Assembly (NCBI RefSeq): GCF_014207635.1
Contig: NZ_JACHIE010000013.1
Span: forward strand, 1 to 64,000
Reading direction: 5' to 3'
DNA length: 64,000 bases
Source: Acetobacter lovaniensis
GTDB taxonomy: Bacteria; Pseudomonadota; Alphaproteobacteria; Acetobacterales; Acetobacteraceae
Every line of letters starts with the position of its first letter. Positions within the stretch are counted from its first letter, which is position 1. Under the pieces are notes generated by a model. The model did no database searches and was not told the origin of the DNA. It saw only the letters and a program-made list of their open reading frames with translations. Shown here piece after piece: positions 15,934 to 24,078 of the stretch. A program made the position numbers and the translations under genes.

Positions 15934-17918
15934 TGGCCAGTTTCATTTGGGGCGCAAACGGCGAAGAAGTCACGCCGGAAGAAATTGAACAGCGCAAGCA
16001 AATAGCACAAAGCCTGCTTGGCCAGTCGCAGCAGACCCCGGCCACCAATTGGGCACAGGGTGCTGCCAACATGCTGGACAGCTTTATGGGTGGCTTTATG
16101 CAGGGCCGCGCCATGAAGGCCGAGCGCGCGAACGATGATTATAACAAGGCGATGGTCGCGGCCCTGAGTGGAGACGGCGCTTTTGGGGGATCCGGGACCG
16201 ACGCGCGAGACCCACAGGTAAATCCTTATCTGGGGTCTGATGAGGCTATGAAGTTGGCAGGCCCGCAGGCTCAGAGCGACCCCTTTTCCGGGGCTGGTAC
16301 GGACGTAAGCAATCCTGTTACGCGCGACACAGAAGCTCCTCCCGGCATAAGTCCAGTTGCACATGCTCTCCTATCCCCCGCACAACCCACGGTCGGGCAG
16401 GCGGCACAGGCCGGCGCCACGGACCTGATAACGCAGCACTTTCTTGACCATATGCGCCAAGCTGAAAGCGGAGGGAATGCCAATGCGACCAACCCCAACA
16501 GCAGTGCAACAGGGGCGTATCAGTTTACCAACCCAACGTGGACGGAGCTCATGCGTCAACACCCAGACCTTGGGCTGACGGCAGACGGGCGCACAGACCC
16601 GGCGCAATCTCAGGTGGCAGCCAAGCAGCTTGCAACCGATAATCTGGCCTACATGCTCGCCCATGGCGTGCAGAGCCCCACGGAGGGGCAGGCATATCTG
16701 GCGCATTTTGCTGGCGCGCCAACGGCCACCAATCTTGTACAGGCAGACCCGAACACACCCATATCCCAGATCATGAGTCCGCAGCAGGTCGCGGCCAATC
16801 CATTCCTGCGCAACATGACAGCTGGGCAGGTTCAGGACTGGGCGGCGCAGAAAATGGGTGGTTCGGGCACGCCCCCCGCGCAAGCCCAGCAGACTCAGTT
16901 TCCCGCCAATAACTACACCCAAGCGCCCGATATGGCACCCCCTCAGGCGCAGGCAGGCCCCTCCATGTCGGCGCTCATGGGCGTTCTGGCAGACCCGCGC
17001 GCAAACCAGCAGACACGAGGCGTGGCTTCGGCCCTGTTGCAGAACCAGTTGCAGTTGCAGCAGGTGCAGCAGCGCTACCAGATGGAACAGGCCGACCCCG
17101 AAAACGTGGCGCGGCGCAGGTATTATGACATGGAAACCGCCCGCATGGCGCAGCAGATGAACGCGCCCCAAAAACAGGGGCCAGCGTATTCTGTTCTTTC
17201 TCCGCAGCAAGCGCAGCAGATGGGGCTCGACCCATCAAAGTCCTACCAGCAGGATGCGACCGGCAAGGTCATGCAGATTGGTAACAGCGGCGTAAACGTC
17301 ACGCTGAACAACGGGCCGACAACGAGCGAGTTTCAAAAGAAGTCGGACGATGAGGCCGCAACCCGGATCGGCGGCTACATCACGGAAGGCGCGCAGGCTC
17401 CTGCGTTGATTGGTCAGTTGCAGCAGCTTTCAGATCTTTCACGCAATATCGGGACCGGGAAGGGTGCTCAGTTTATGGCCGCCGTTGGCCCATACGCGCA
17501 GGCGCTTGGCGTGAATGTAAAAGGTCTTGATCAGCAGCAGGCGTTTACGGCTCTTGTTAATCGCATGGCCCCACAAATGCGCCCTGTTGGTTCTGGTTCA
17601 TCTTCTGACACGGACGTTCGCATGTTCATGAACAGTCTGCCGCAGTTGGGGAATACAGATCGTGGTAACCAGATCATCGCGGGAACTATGCAGGCGCTTC
17701 AGCAGAACAAGCTACAGGCTGCTGAGATCGCTGCGCAGGCCCAGCGCGGCCAGATCAGTTGGCAGGACGCAGAGAGCCAAATCCGCAAACTTCCGAACCC
17801 TTATGAGCAGTTCAAAAAGGCTCATGCTGATCTTGTTAGTGTGTCTCAGCCCAACCAAGCTGCCCCGCAGTCTGGAACGCGCACAACGTCCAGCGGCGTG
17901 ACGTGGAGTGTCCGCTAA
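15933..17918 (+). CDS. Ejection protein with lytic transglycosylase-like domain
   Basis: This 661-residue protein contains, at about residues 165-220, the muralytic pattern HMRQAESGGNANATNPNSSA and TGAYQFTNPTWTELM, with Glu in QAESGG as the likely catalytic acid. The rest is Gln-rich with VLSPQQAQQMGLDPSKSYQQ and helical C-terminal segments. Such an internal virion enzyme opens peptidoglycan so the DNA channel can pass. It starts in the stop of the previous gene and the next gene starts in its own stop (TAATG). Confidence 0.75.
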   Translation: MASFIWGANGEEVTPEEIEQRKQIAQSLLGQSQQTPATNWAQGAANMLDSFMGGFMQGRAMKAERANDDYNKAMVAALSGDGAFGGSGTDARDPQVNPYLGSDEAMKLAGPQAQSDPFSGAGTDVSNPVTRDTEAPPGISPVAHALLSPAQPTVGQAAQAGATDLITQHFLDHMRQAESGGNANATNPNSSATGAYQFTNPTWTELMRQHPDLGLTADGRTDPAQSQVAAKQLATDNLAYMLAHGVQSPTEGQAYLAHFAGAPTATNLVQADPNTPISQIMSPQQVAANPFLRNMTAGQVQDWAAQKMGGSGTPPAQAQQTQFPANNYTQAPDMAPPQAQAGPSMSALMGVLADPRANQQTRGVASALLQNQLQLQQVQQRYQMEQADPENVARRRYYDMETARMAQQMNAPQKQGPAYSVLSPQQAQQMGLDPSKSYQQDATGKVMQIGNSGVNVTLNNGPTTSEFQKKSDDEAATRIGGYITEGAQAPALIGQLQQLSDLSRNIGTGKGAQFMAAVGPYAQALGVNVKGLDQQQAFTALVNRMAPQMRPVGSGSSSDTDVRMFMNSLPQLGNTDRGNQIIAGTMQALQQNKLQAAEIAAQAQRGQISWQDAESQIRKLPNPYEQFKKAHADLVSVSQPNQAAPQSGTRTTSSGVTWSVR

Positions 17919-19888
17919 TGCCTACGCTCACGATCAATGGCCGGGATGTGGATGTTGGTGATGAGTTTCTTAATCTCTCGCCGGAACAGCAGAACGCGAC
18001 TGTGGATGAAATCGCGCACAGTATGGGGGTTGGGAAGAGCACGCAATCCGATGCCCCGCAGCATCCAGTATTCGATGCGGCGCGTTCCTTTGTGCAGGGA
18101 TTCCCGCTGGTTGGAGGGTTTCAGCCAAAAATAGAGGCAGCGGCGGATACGGGCCTCTCCTATCTCACCGGGGGCGCAACGCCAGAAGCCGGGACTTTAT
18201 CGGGTGGCATTGGTGAACGTTACCACCAAGCACTTGCAAACATATCGTCAGACCAGCAACAGTTCGCACAGCAGCATCCGGCCCTGAACACGGGTGCGCA
18301 GGTTGCGGGGGGTATTGCGTCCACCGCCCCACTGGCCTCCATCGCCATCCCCTCGCGTCTCGCGCAGGCATCGGGCGCGTTGGCTGCCGGTGGTCGCATT
18401 GGCCTGACAGGACTTGAGGGAGCGGCCCTAGGAGGAACTGACGCCTACGCACGCGGTGATAATGTTACTCAGGGCGCTGTCATGGGCGCGGTCGGCGGGG
18501 CAGGCGGTCAGGCGTTAGGTGAGGCCATAAGCGGAGGCTCATCTCTGGTGCGCGCGCTTATGCGGGGTTCGGAAGGTAGGGCAGCGGACCGGGCGGCATC
18601 TATTGTACGCCAACTTGGACAGAGCGACGCGCTCTCGCCGGATTCGGCAGAGGCTGAGCTTGCGCGGCTTGGTCCAGCCGCCACGCTGGCAGACCTTGGT
18701 CCCAATATGCAGCAAGCCGCGCGCGCAGTAGCATCGGCACCCGGTTCAGCTCAGAAGCAGCTTGTTGAGGCGCTCATGAACAGGCAGGCTCAAGCCGGGC
18801 AGCGCATAGAGGGCGCAATGGATGCCGCCATGGGGCCGCGCACGAATATTCTTGATAGTGCGGACAGAATATCCTCGTCTCGCTCAGCGCTTGCGTCCCC
18901 GTGGTATGACAAGGCGATGCCCGTTCCTGTTGCCGATAGTCCGGAACTGCAAGAAATCATCAAAACGCCCGCGTTTATGTCGGCACTTGCAAAGGCGAAT
19001 ACTCTCGCTGGCAATGAAGGCCGGTCTTTGTATTCCCCAACCGGTAATATGGGTATGCACGGGCCTGAAATAGCACCTGACGTCAGCAAAATGACGCTAC
19101 AGGACCTGCATTATATCCAGCGCGCCATGCAGGATAATATTGGGGAGATTAAAACGGGAGCCGGGTTTAAAGACAACGAGGCTTCCCGAAGTGTTGCGGA
19201 TGTGCGCAGGAAGCTTCTTGGCGTAATGGATGACCTTTCTCCTGAATACGCCACAGCGCGCGGTATTTACTCAGATTATTCCAAGGTCGCACAGGCCCTT
19301 GCGGATGGGCAGAAGGTGTTCAGCAACGCGACAACGCCGGATATGCTCCAGCGTACTCTTGCGGGCCTGGGCGAGTCTGAAAAAGCCGCCTTTACTGAGG
19401 GGGCGCGCCAGCAGGTTGCCCAGATGATGGGGACGGCGCGGAATGATGCAAATGCAGCAAAGGCCCTGCTGGACAAGGGATATAACCGGGAGAAAATGGC
19501 GCTCATTCTTGGCGATGATGCAGCAGGCGGCCTGAATAATGCGGTTGATGCAGAGCGGGCCTTTGCGGCCACTACGCAAGCCGCGCGCGGCGGGTCCATG
19601 ACTGACCGCAACATGCTCGCTCAGCAGATCATCCCCGGCGACCAGAAAACACCTGTCCTGCGCTCACTTCTCAACCTTCGCTTTGGTGACGCGGCGCTTG
19701 GCGCTGGCGAGCGCTTGGCAAGCGGCGCAATTAACGCCCGCAACGAACGAACGCGGGACGCTATAGCCCGCGCCCTCCTATCCCGTGATGCCACCGCCTT
19801 CGCGCCCGTTGCGCCGACACAGAACCAGATAGCCCCCAACATTGCCGCAGCCCTAATCGGCGCAACTCTGCCGGCAGAGAGAAACTGA
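17918..19888 (+). CDS. Ejection / DNA-transfer protein 3
   Basis: This 656-residue protein starts MPTLTINGRDVDVGDEFLNL, then has an Ala/Gly-rich amphipathic region (about residues 130-210) that could insert into membranes. Long helical sequence follows, with KMTLQDLHYIQRAMQDNIGE near residue 390. The set of an ejection enzyme followed by a large Ala/Gly-rich protein matches P22-type DNA-transfer proteins. It is coupled to the previous gene by TAATG. Function comes from order and composition. Confidence 0.65.
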   Translation: MPTLTINGRDVDVGDEFLNLSPEQQNATVDEIAHSMGVGKSTQSDAPQHPVFDAARSFVQGFPLVGGFQPKIEAAADTGLSYLTGGATPEAGTLSGGIGERYHQALANISSDQQQFAQQHPALNTGAQVAGGIASTAPLASIAIPSRLAQASGALAAGGRIGLTGLEGAALGGTDAYARGDNVTQGAVMGAVGGAGGQALGEAISGGSSLVRALMRGSEGRAADRAASIVRQLGQSDALSPDSAEAELARLGPAATLADLGPNMQQAARAVASAPGSAQKQLVEALMNRQAQAGQRIEGAMDAAMGPRTNILDSADRISSSRSALASPWYDKAMPVPVADSPELQEIIKTPAFMSALAKANTLAGNEGRSLYSPTGNMGMHGPEIAPDVSKMTLQDLHYIQRAMQDNIGEIKTGAGFKDNEASRSVADVRRKLLGVMDDLSPEYATARGIYSDYSKVAQALADGQKVFSNATTPDMLQRTLAGLGESEKAAFTEGARQQVAQMMGTARNDANAAKALLDKGYNREKMALILGDDAAGGLNNAVDAERAFAATTQAARGGSMTDRNMLAQQIIPGDQKTPVLRSLLNLRFGDAALGAGERLASGAINARNERTRDAIARALLSRDATAFAPVAPTQNQIAPNIAAALIGATLPAERN

Positions 19889-19889
19889 T

Positions 19890-21017
19890 ATGCCATACGA
19901 TGGTAACGGGAATTACACCCTCCCCTCCGTGTACAAGGCCACGCCCGGCACGGAAATCATGACAACGCAGCACAATACGCCACTTGAGGACGTTCAAGCT
20001 GCGCTCAATGCAGTTCTTTTGAGGAATGGTTCGGCCCCCATAACAGGTAACTGGAATATGGGTACGAACCGCATAACCTTTCTGGCTGATGGCGTTGCAA
20101 ATGCCGATGCCGCGAATGTGGGGCAGCTAAAGGCGCTATTGAATAATACAGCCCTAACCGGGGTTACGACCGTTCCGGCCGTGACTGACTGGACGGCATA
20201 TCAGCCCGTGGGGGCTAAAGATGCAGACGCCCGGTATGCTATCCTCAACGGTAGCAACGTGTTTATGGGCGCGCAGAAAGTTTCTGGCCCAGTTCAATTC
20301 GCCGAGACGGTCACGATTACCGGCGATCAACCAGCCATACACTTCACGCGTCCTGGCGTGCCGCAGTGGGATATTTGGGTGGGCGATGATGGAATATTAT
20401 ACATCCGATCGTTTGATGCATCGGGAAAATGGTTAACGGATTATGTCAGGTTTAAACCGGGTGCCGGTATTGAGTTTGTTAAGGAAGTTACTTTATCAGG
20501 TGGGGCAACAGTTACAGACATAACTGACTTCGTCAGCAAAGGCGTACTGAACGCGGTTACAGCAGAAGGCCGGTATATCAAATCCATTCCGGTTAGCCCG
20601 AACAAGCGCGTCACCGACATATGGGAGAATGCGGACGGTAGAACGGTCACGGGGGATGGAACCGGAAGCAATGTGCTGGCCAGCCTTACCGATCTTCCCT
20701 TGGATGACCCTGAGCTGAAGCTACAGATTTTCCGTGTGCAGATTACGTTCCAGAACAACGCTATCGTCACGATACCCTTCCCTAAAGCCTTCAAGCCGGG
20801 CACGACGCCGAAAGTAGTTATACCTTCTACTCAGGAAATCGGCGGAGGATCGTGGTACTCCACAGTCGGGATATGTGAAGGGAACGGAAATCAGGGTCTG
20901 TCCATTACGAATACACAGTTTCAGGTGTTCAAGATTGGTTGGGGGGGTGGTGTGCAGTTTGCCGGTAATACTGGTACCGTCGTGCTTGATGTGTTTGCGG
21001 CAGGATATTACTCATGA
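19890..21017 (+). CDS. Tail fibre / tailspike-type protein
   Basis: This 375-residue protein has an N-terminal adaptor-like part (MPYDGNGNYTLPSVYKATPG, then MTTQHNTPLEDVQAALNAVL), a middle rich in Gly/Thr/Val with a collar-like SAPITGNWNMGTNRITFLAD pattern common in phage fibres, and a beta-rich C-terminal knob (FRVQITFQNNAIVTIPFPKA). It would mediate host recognition. The next gene overlaps it by four bases and probably encodes its chaperone. Confidence 0.75.
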   Translation: MPYDGNGNYTLPSVYKATPGTEIMTTQHNTPLEDVQAALNAVLLRNGSAPITGNWNMGTNRITFLADGVANADAANVGQLKALLNNTALTGVTTVPAVTDWTAYQPVGAKDADARYAILNGSNVFMGAQKVSGPVQFAETVTITGDQPAIHFTRPGVPQWDIWVGDDGILYIRSFDASGKWLTDYVRFKPGAGIEFVKEVTLSGGATVTDITDFVSKGVLNAVTAEGRYIKSIPVSPNKRVTDIWENADGRTVTGDGTGSNVLASLTDLPLDDPELKLQIFRVQITFQNNAIVTIPFPKAFKPGTTPKVVIPSTQEIGGGSWYSTVGICEGNGNQGLSITNTQFQVFKIGWGGGVQFAGNTGTVVLDVFAAGYYS

Positions 21018-21439
21018 GCGTCAAAGATGTACTAGAACTATACCCAGCTCGTTTTTATGCGGACATGAACAAGCCATGTGGCTGGTATGACATGGCAATG
21101 TTCAGTTCTGCTGAGGGTCTTCCTTCGCTACAGGAATTGTTCGCATTGACGGCTGACCAGTGGACCGCAAAGGGTGGCAATACAGGCACTCGTTCAATGG
21201 CTGTCATTGACGGTGCGCTGGTTGACTATGTTCCACCAGTTGTGCCCATTCCCTTGAAAACGCAAGCGACCTCCGCGCAGACATGGATACAGCAACAGGC
21301 TAATCTTGCTGCTGCTATGGGTGAAGTCTTTACTGCGGATATGAAGGCGTATGTGAAAGCCATCGCTGCCATCGCTGGCGGCACGGATACCGCCAGCACG
21401 GCGCTCCCCGCCCGGCCGACAGATATACTCACGGCATAA
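21014..21439 (+). CDS. Tail fibre assembly-like protein
   Basis: This 141-residue product follows the fibre gene with ATGA overlap, the usual place of a fibre chaperone. It has PCGWYDMAMFSSAEGLPSLQ in the N-terminal half and a C-terminal helical part (TWIQQQANLAAAMGEVFTAD, then VKAIAAIAGGTDTASTALPA) like the DUF4376-type end of such proteins. The role is inferred from position and general similarity. Confidence 0.55.
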   Translation: MSVKDVLELYPARFYADMNKPCGWYDMAMFSSAEGLPSLQELFALTADQWTAKGGNTGTRSMAVIDGALVDYVPPVVPIPLKTQATSAQTWIQQQANLAAAMGEVFTADMKAYVKAIAAIAGGTDTASTALPARPTDILTA

Positions 21440-21443
21440 TCCT

Positions 21444-21480
21444 TGTACACGCTGCATATTTACGGTAACATGATACCGTA
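21444..21480 (+). promoter_or_regulatory. TGTACA plus ACGGTA/TACCGT inverted-repeat element, copy 2
   Basis: TGTACA at 21444-21449, ACGGTA at 21462-21467 and TACCGT at 21474-21479 repeat the arrangement at 5549-5582. Here the inverted repeat extends to TTACGGTA...TACCGTAA. It lies in the 100-base gap before the lysis genes, where a promoter or regulator would be expected. Confidence 0.5.
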
Positions 21481-21540
21481 ATTCGCCCTCTCGCGCTTCG
21501 GCAGCTAGGGCGGCTCTCTTCCCAAATTTGCAGGTATAGC

Positions 21541-21828
21541 ATGGGTGAAGCCGCCGCTCTTAGTAGCGTAGACCCGGTTGGTGTTTACATCACTCGTCCA
21601 GAGTTCTCCGAGCGCATGAGCGCCCTCACCAGCAATGTGAGGCAGGTGGAGGCTGACGTGGTAAAGATCAAATCCAAGCAGGATACGCAGCAGGCCACTC
21701 TAAATGAAATTCTGACCGCCGTTCAGAAGCAGGGCAGTTTCAAGAACTCGCTCATTGCTGGATTTTCTGGGCTTGGAGGCGGAATAGCTGCCGGAACCGT
21801 TTACCTGCTGCACTGGCTGACGCAATGA
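21541..21828 (+). CDS. XhlA-like coiled-coil membrane protein of the lysis cassette
   Basis: The 95-residue product has a helical, coiled-coil-like middle (RMSALTSNVRQVEADVVKIK) and a single C-terminal membrane segment (IAGFSGLGGGIAAGTVYLLH). This is the layout of haemolysin XhlA-type phage proteins that sit beside holin and endolysin. The next gene overlaps its stop by four bases. A role in membrane disruption is inferred. Confidence 0.6.
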   Translation: MGEAAALSSVDPVGVYITRPEFSERMSALTSNVRQVEADVVKIKSKQDTQQATLNEILTAVQKQGSFKNSLIAGFSGLGGGIAAGTVYLLHWLTQ

Positions 21829-22301
21829 GCGGCCTGTACCTTCCTCATGTGCGTGATCTGCTGGTTAAGCCTGCGTTTGCTGCTCTGCCCGCTGCCCTCA
21901 ATACGCTATCCGCCCAGCAAGGAGTTCTCGGCATTGGCTTAAAGGAAAGTGGATACACTTACCTCAAGCAGCTTGGCTCTGGCCCAGCCCTCGGCTTCTG
22001 GCAGATGGAACCGGCCACCCATGACGATATGTGGACGAATTTCATTCGGTATCGCTCCGATCTGCGAAAGCCTTTGTCCGCGCTCGCTGGTGGACAGCCC
22101 AGCGCACAGGCTCTTGTAACAAGCCCCGTTTATGCTGCCGCCATGTGCCGGGTTCATCTGTTCCGCCAACCGGATGCGTTGCCTTCCGCTGGCGATGCCG
22201 CAGCATGGGCGGCCTACTGGAAGCAGCATTACAACACGCTGGGAGGCGCAGGCGTGACGGAGCAGGCCATCCCGCTTTTCCGCGCCGCGATGGACGCCTG
22301 A
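21825..22301 (+). CDS. Endolysin, lytic transglycosylase-like
   Basis: This 158-residue protein carries GIGLKESGYTYLKQLGSGPA followed by LGFWQMEPATHDD. The Glu in LKESG is a likely catalytic acid and GFWQMEP is the conserved core seen in phage transglycosylase/muramidase endolysins. There is no signal peptide, so export needs a holin. It lies between a coiled-coil membrane protein and a short membrane protein, as a lysis cassette should. Confidence 0.75.
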   Translation: MSGLYLPHVRDLLVKPAFAALPAALNTLSAQQGVLGIGLKESGYTYLKQLGSGPALGFWQMEPATHDDMWTNFIRYRSDLRKPLSALAGGQPSAQALVTSPVYAAAMCRVHLFRQPDALPSAGDAAAWAAYWKQHYNTLGGAGVTEQAIPLFRAAMDA

Positions 22302-22302
22302 T

Positions 22303-22560
22303 ATGGACCCCACCACGCTCCTCGCGTCCCTCTTAAGCTACGTTCTCCCCATGCTGCCCGCAAAGTGGGCGGCGGATGTAGCATCCCTTGGTATCGTACT
22401 CGCCGGTACATGCGCGATAGCCGCCCGGCATTGGCCGAGACCAAAAGACGGCAGCAAATGGCTGTGGCTGTATTCCCTCGTAAACGCCATTGGGCAGAAC
22501 GCAGGGCATGCCGCCAACGCCGATGATGCTGCCGCAAAAGCCTCTCCACCCAAAACGTGA
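22303..22560 (+). CDS. Candidate holin
   Basis: The 85-residue protein is hydrophobic at residues 5-45 (LLASLLSYVLPMLP and VASLGIVLAGTCAIAARHW), then polar with a charged, Ala-rich tail. One base separates it from the endolysin stop. Small size, membrane segments and position make it a holin candidate, but holins have no conserved signature, so this is contextual. Confidence 0.5.
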   Translation: MDPTTLLASLLSYVLPMLPAKWAADVASLGIVLAGTCAIAARHWPRPKDGSKWLWLYSLVNAIGQNAGHAANADDAAAKASPPKT

Positions 22561-22572
22561 CTGGAACCCATT

Positions 22573-22884
22573 ATGGCGACTGCAATCGCACCCACTAATT
22601 CTCCTGCCGTGACCCCGCTTGTGTCTGCTGGCGAAACCCTGTTTGGCACCGTGACCGGAGCCCCCCTGAGCGATAACGTGCTGAAAGTGACAGCAGGCGT
22701 TACCTCCCTGCTGGATGGGATGCTTCCCATGCTGTCCGCCAAGGTTTCGTTTGATCTGGACGGCGTCCTTGTTGGTGCAACCGAGGTGCTGACTGGCGTG
22801 AATGCCATCGTGGTAGCGGCCAAGGACAAGGCGGCTCCGAAAATCGTTCCCTCCACATCTTCCGCGTCCTCTGGCGGCGCGTAA
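22573..22884 (+). CDS. Phage protein of unknown function in the lysis region
   Basis: This 103-residue protein is Val/Ala/Ser/Thr-rich, with an amphipathic central part (DNVLKVTAGVTSLLDGMLPM) and a low-complexity Ser/Pro/Ala tail. There is no Cys or obvious motif. It sits between the holin candidate and a head-fibre-like gene. It could be structural or membrane-associated. Confidence 0.5.
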   Translation: MATAIAPTNSPAVTPLVSAGETLFGTVTGAPLSDNVLKVTAGVTSLLDGMLPMLSAKVSFDLDGVLVGATEVLTGVNAIVVAAKDKAAPKIVPSTSSASSGGA

Positions 22885-22896
22885 GGAGATTTTGAC

Positions 22897-23181
22897 ATGG
22901 CTGTAACAGTAAACGACCTTGCCGCAGTGGGCATCGCTCCGCAGGCCGCCTCGGTCATTATGCGGGCCATTGCGGAGGCGGCGGCAGGAGGAGGCTATAC
23001 GCTTCCGGCAGCAAGTGCATCCACGATTGGCGGCGTAAAGGTTGCGGCAAATGTTGCCAATGCCGGGGCATCCTCCGCAACGGATGTGGCTGGGGCCGTT
23101 GCCGACCTGAACGCTCTGGCAACCAAGTTCAACGCCGCGCTGGCAGGTATGCAGGCAGCGGGTCAGATGGCTTCGCCTTGA
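22897..23181 (+). CDS. Head-fibre-like phage protein
   Basis: The 94-residue product contains YTLPAASASTIGGVKVAANV followed by ANAGASSATDVAGAVADLNA and a short helical end. The ASTIGGVKVAA-type repeat is the signature I associate with phage head fibre proteins (phi29 gp8.5-like) and small Gly/Ala-rich virion appendages. GGAGATT precedes the ATG. The i-spanin gene starts in its stop. Confidence 0.5.
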   Translation: MAVTVNDLAAVGIAPQAASVIMRAIAEAAAGGGYTLPAASASTIGGVKVAANVANAGASSATDVAGAVADLNALATKFNAALAGMQAAGQMASP

Positions 23182-23411
23182 CCTCTTATTTCTGGGGAGC
23201 GCTCGCAATCATTACGATTGGGGCGCTCGCCGCGCTTGTGGTCTATGCGACAAAGGCGGGCCGCAATGCGCAGAGTGTGAAGACTGACAAAGCGGCGGTC
23301 GCCGATTCTCAGGCCGTGACAACCACGACTGAGGGCATGGCTCAGGCACAGGCGCAGGGGCCGCAGAGTAAAGACCAGCTTTTGGAGCGGTTAGATGCAG
23401 AGACGGGGTGA
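23178..23411 (+). CDS. Rz-like i-spanin
   Basis: This 77-residue protein starts at TTG within the previous stop (TTGA). It has one N-terminal membrane helix (WGALAIITIGALAALVVYAT) and a polar helical remainder ending LLERLDAETG. It is followed by a lipoprotein gene, as in Rz/Rz1 pairs that fuse inner and outer membranes in the final lysis step. The periplasmic part is shorter than in lambda Rz. Confidence 0.65.
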   Translation: MTSYFWGALAIITIGALAALVVYATKAGRNAQSVKTDKAAVADSQAVTTTTEGMAQAQAQGPQSKDQLLERLDAETG

Positions 23412-23418
23412 ATTGCTT

Positions 23419-23646
23419 ATGACGATAAAAACACCGTTTCTGGCTGTTCTCTGCGCTTTTTTGGCGAGTTGCTCAGCCCCAACCCTCAAGCCTATCTGCC
23501 CCCAGATCACGCCATGGAGCGCCGCCTTTCAGCAGCGGGCGGCGGCAGAGATACGGGCGAATCCCGGACTCGTCGCGCTTCCTGAGATTGCGCGGCAGGA
23601 TGTTGTGTTGCGCGATCAGGTGCGTGCTTGTCAGAAGGGTAAGTGA
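23419..23646 (+). CDS. Rz1-like outer-membrane lipoprotein (o-spanin)
   Basis: From ATG 23419 the 75-residue product has a signal peptide ending in the lipobox LASC (FLAVLCAFLASCSAPTLKPI), so it should be lipidated at that Cys. The remainder is Pro/Gln/Ala/Arg-rich, with two more Cys. An ATG at 23395, overlapping the i-spanin gene, is an alternative start. With its neighbour it forms the spanin complex and ends the lysis operon. Confidence 0.7.
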   Translation: MTIKTPFLAVLCAFLASCSAPTLKPICPQITPWSAAFQQRAAAEIRANPGLVALPEIARQDVVLRDQVRACQKGK

Positions 23647-23648
23647 CA

Positions 23649-23680
23649 AGATCATTTTCGTGTCTTCACGGAAATGATCT
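23649..23680 (+). terminator. Long hairpin after the spanin genes
   Basis: AGATCATTT-T-CGTG, loop TCTT, CACG-G-AAATGATCT: 13 Watson-Crick pairs plus a T:G pair. It overlaps the end of the lysis operon by position. There is no T tract, but the stem is strong enough to end or protect the late transcript. Confidence 0.6.
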
Positions 23681-23757
23681 GACCAACGGCGCTCACAGGC
23701 AGCGGAGAGCCGTTGGCTTGGCCGCTATAGCATGGGGATTGCGGCGGAAGTGAGTTA

Positions 23758-23800
23758 CTCGGAATTTCCGAGGAACTGAACCATTGGAGGCTTCCCAATA
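23758..23800. other. Two short hairpins in the non-coding right end
   Basis: CTCGGAA-T-TTCCGAG (23758-23772) is a perfect 7-bp palindrome. Ten bases later, CCATTGG and CCAATAG (to 23800) flank a 7-base loop; on the minus strand one pair is a T:G wobble, so a minus-strand transcript folds better. These adjoin the larger structured element. Confidence 0.45.
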
Positions 23801-23936
23801 GTTGGCGGGCTTCCACCGCCTGCTGCGGAATGTAAGACCCTAAGGGCCACTCCGCATCTACGCCGTGTGCACCCGACGATTACCAGAGAGACCGATGCGA
23901 AAGCAGAGCGGTACGGGTCTGGCACCCGCCAACTAT
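23798..23936. ncRNA. Structured element closed by a perfect 12-bp stem, orientation unsure
   Basis: ATAGTTGGCGGG (23798-23809) is exactly complementary to CCCGCCAACTAT (23925-23936). Inside lie a TGCGGA/TCCGCA stem (23824-23856 region), a CCAGA/TCTGG stem, and on the plus strand a TGC-GAAA-GCA hairpin with a GNRA tetraloop. Read on the minus strand, the ends also mimic a tRNA (7-bp acceptor, CGGG/CCCG D-like arm, 5-bp T-like arm). No convincing protein is encoded here. It is either a structured RNA or a remnant tRNA-like gene. Confidence 0.5.
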
Positions 23937-23967
23937 CAAGGATTACTTGACGGCTGGGACCTGAAAC

Positions 23968-24073
23968 TGGGGACGCGGGCAGGACTTGAACCTGCACATT
24001 ATCTGACCATTAAGCTCCCATCGGATTGCTCCGAAACTCATGGCAGACTGTTCTACCGACGAACTCCCGCGCC
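23968..24073 (-). tRNA. tRNA-like gene with encoded CCA and an expanded anticodon arm
   Basis: On the minus strand: acceptor GGCGCGG/CCGCGTC (7 bp, one G:T), D arm GTTC-GTCGGTA-GAAC, T arm GCAGG-TTCAAGT-CCTGC with the canonical T loop, a 5-base variable loop AATGT, discriminator C and encoded CCA. The anticodon stem GTCTG/CAGAT closes 38 bases rather than 7. This insert folds on itself (CCAT/ATGG, then CGGA-GCAA-TCCG with a GNRA loop), leaving no usable anticodon loop. It is tRNA-like in every other arm. It could be an intron-containing, decoy or degenerate tRNA; amino acid not assignable. Confidence 0.65.
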
Positions 24074-24078
24074 ATGTT

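Noticed and set aside
23968..24073. Group I intron in a tRNA gene
   Set aside because: The insert is only about 31 bases beyond a normal loop, far too short for a self-splicing intron.
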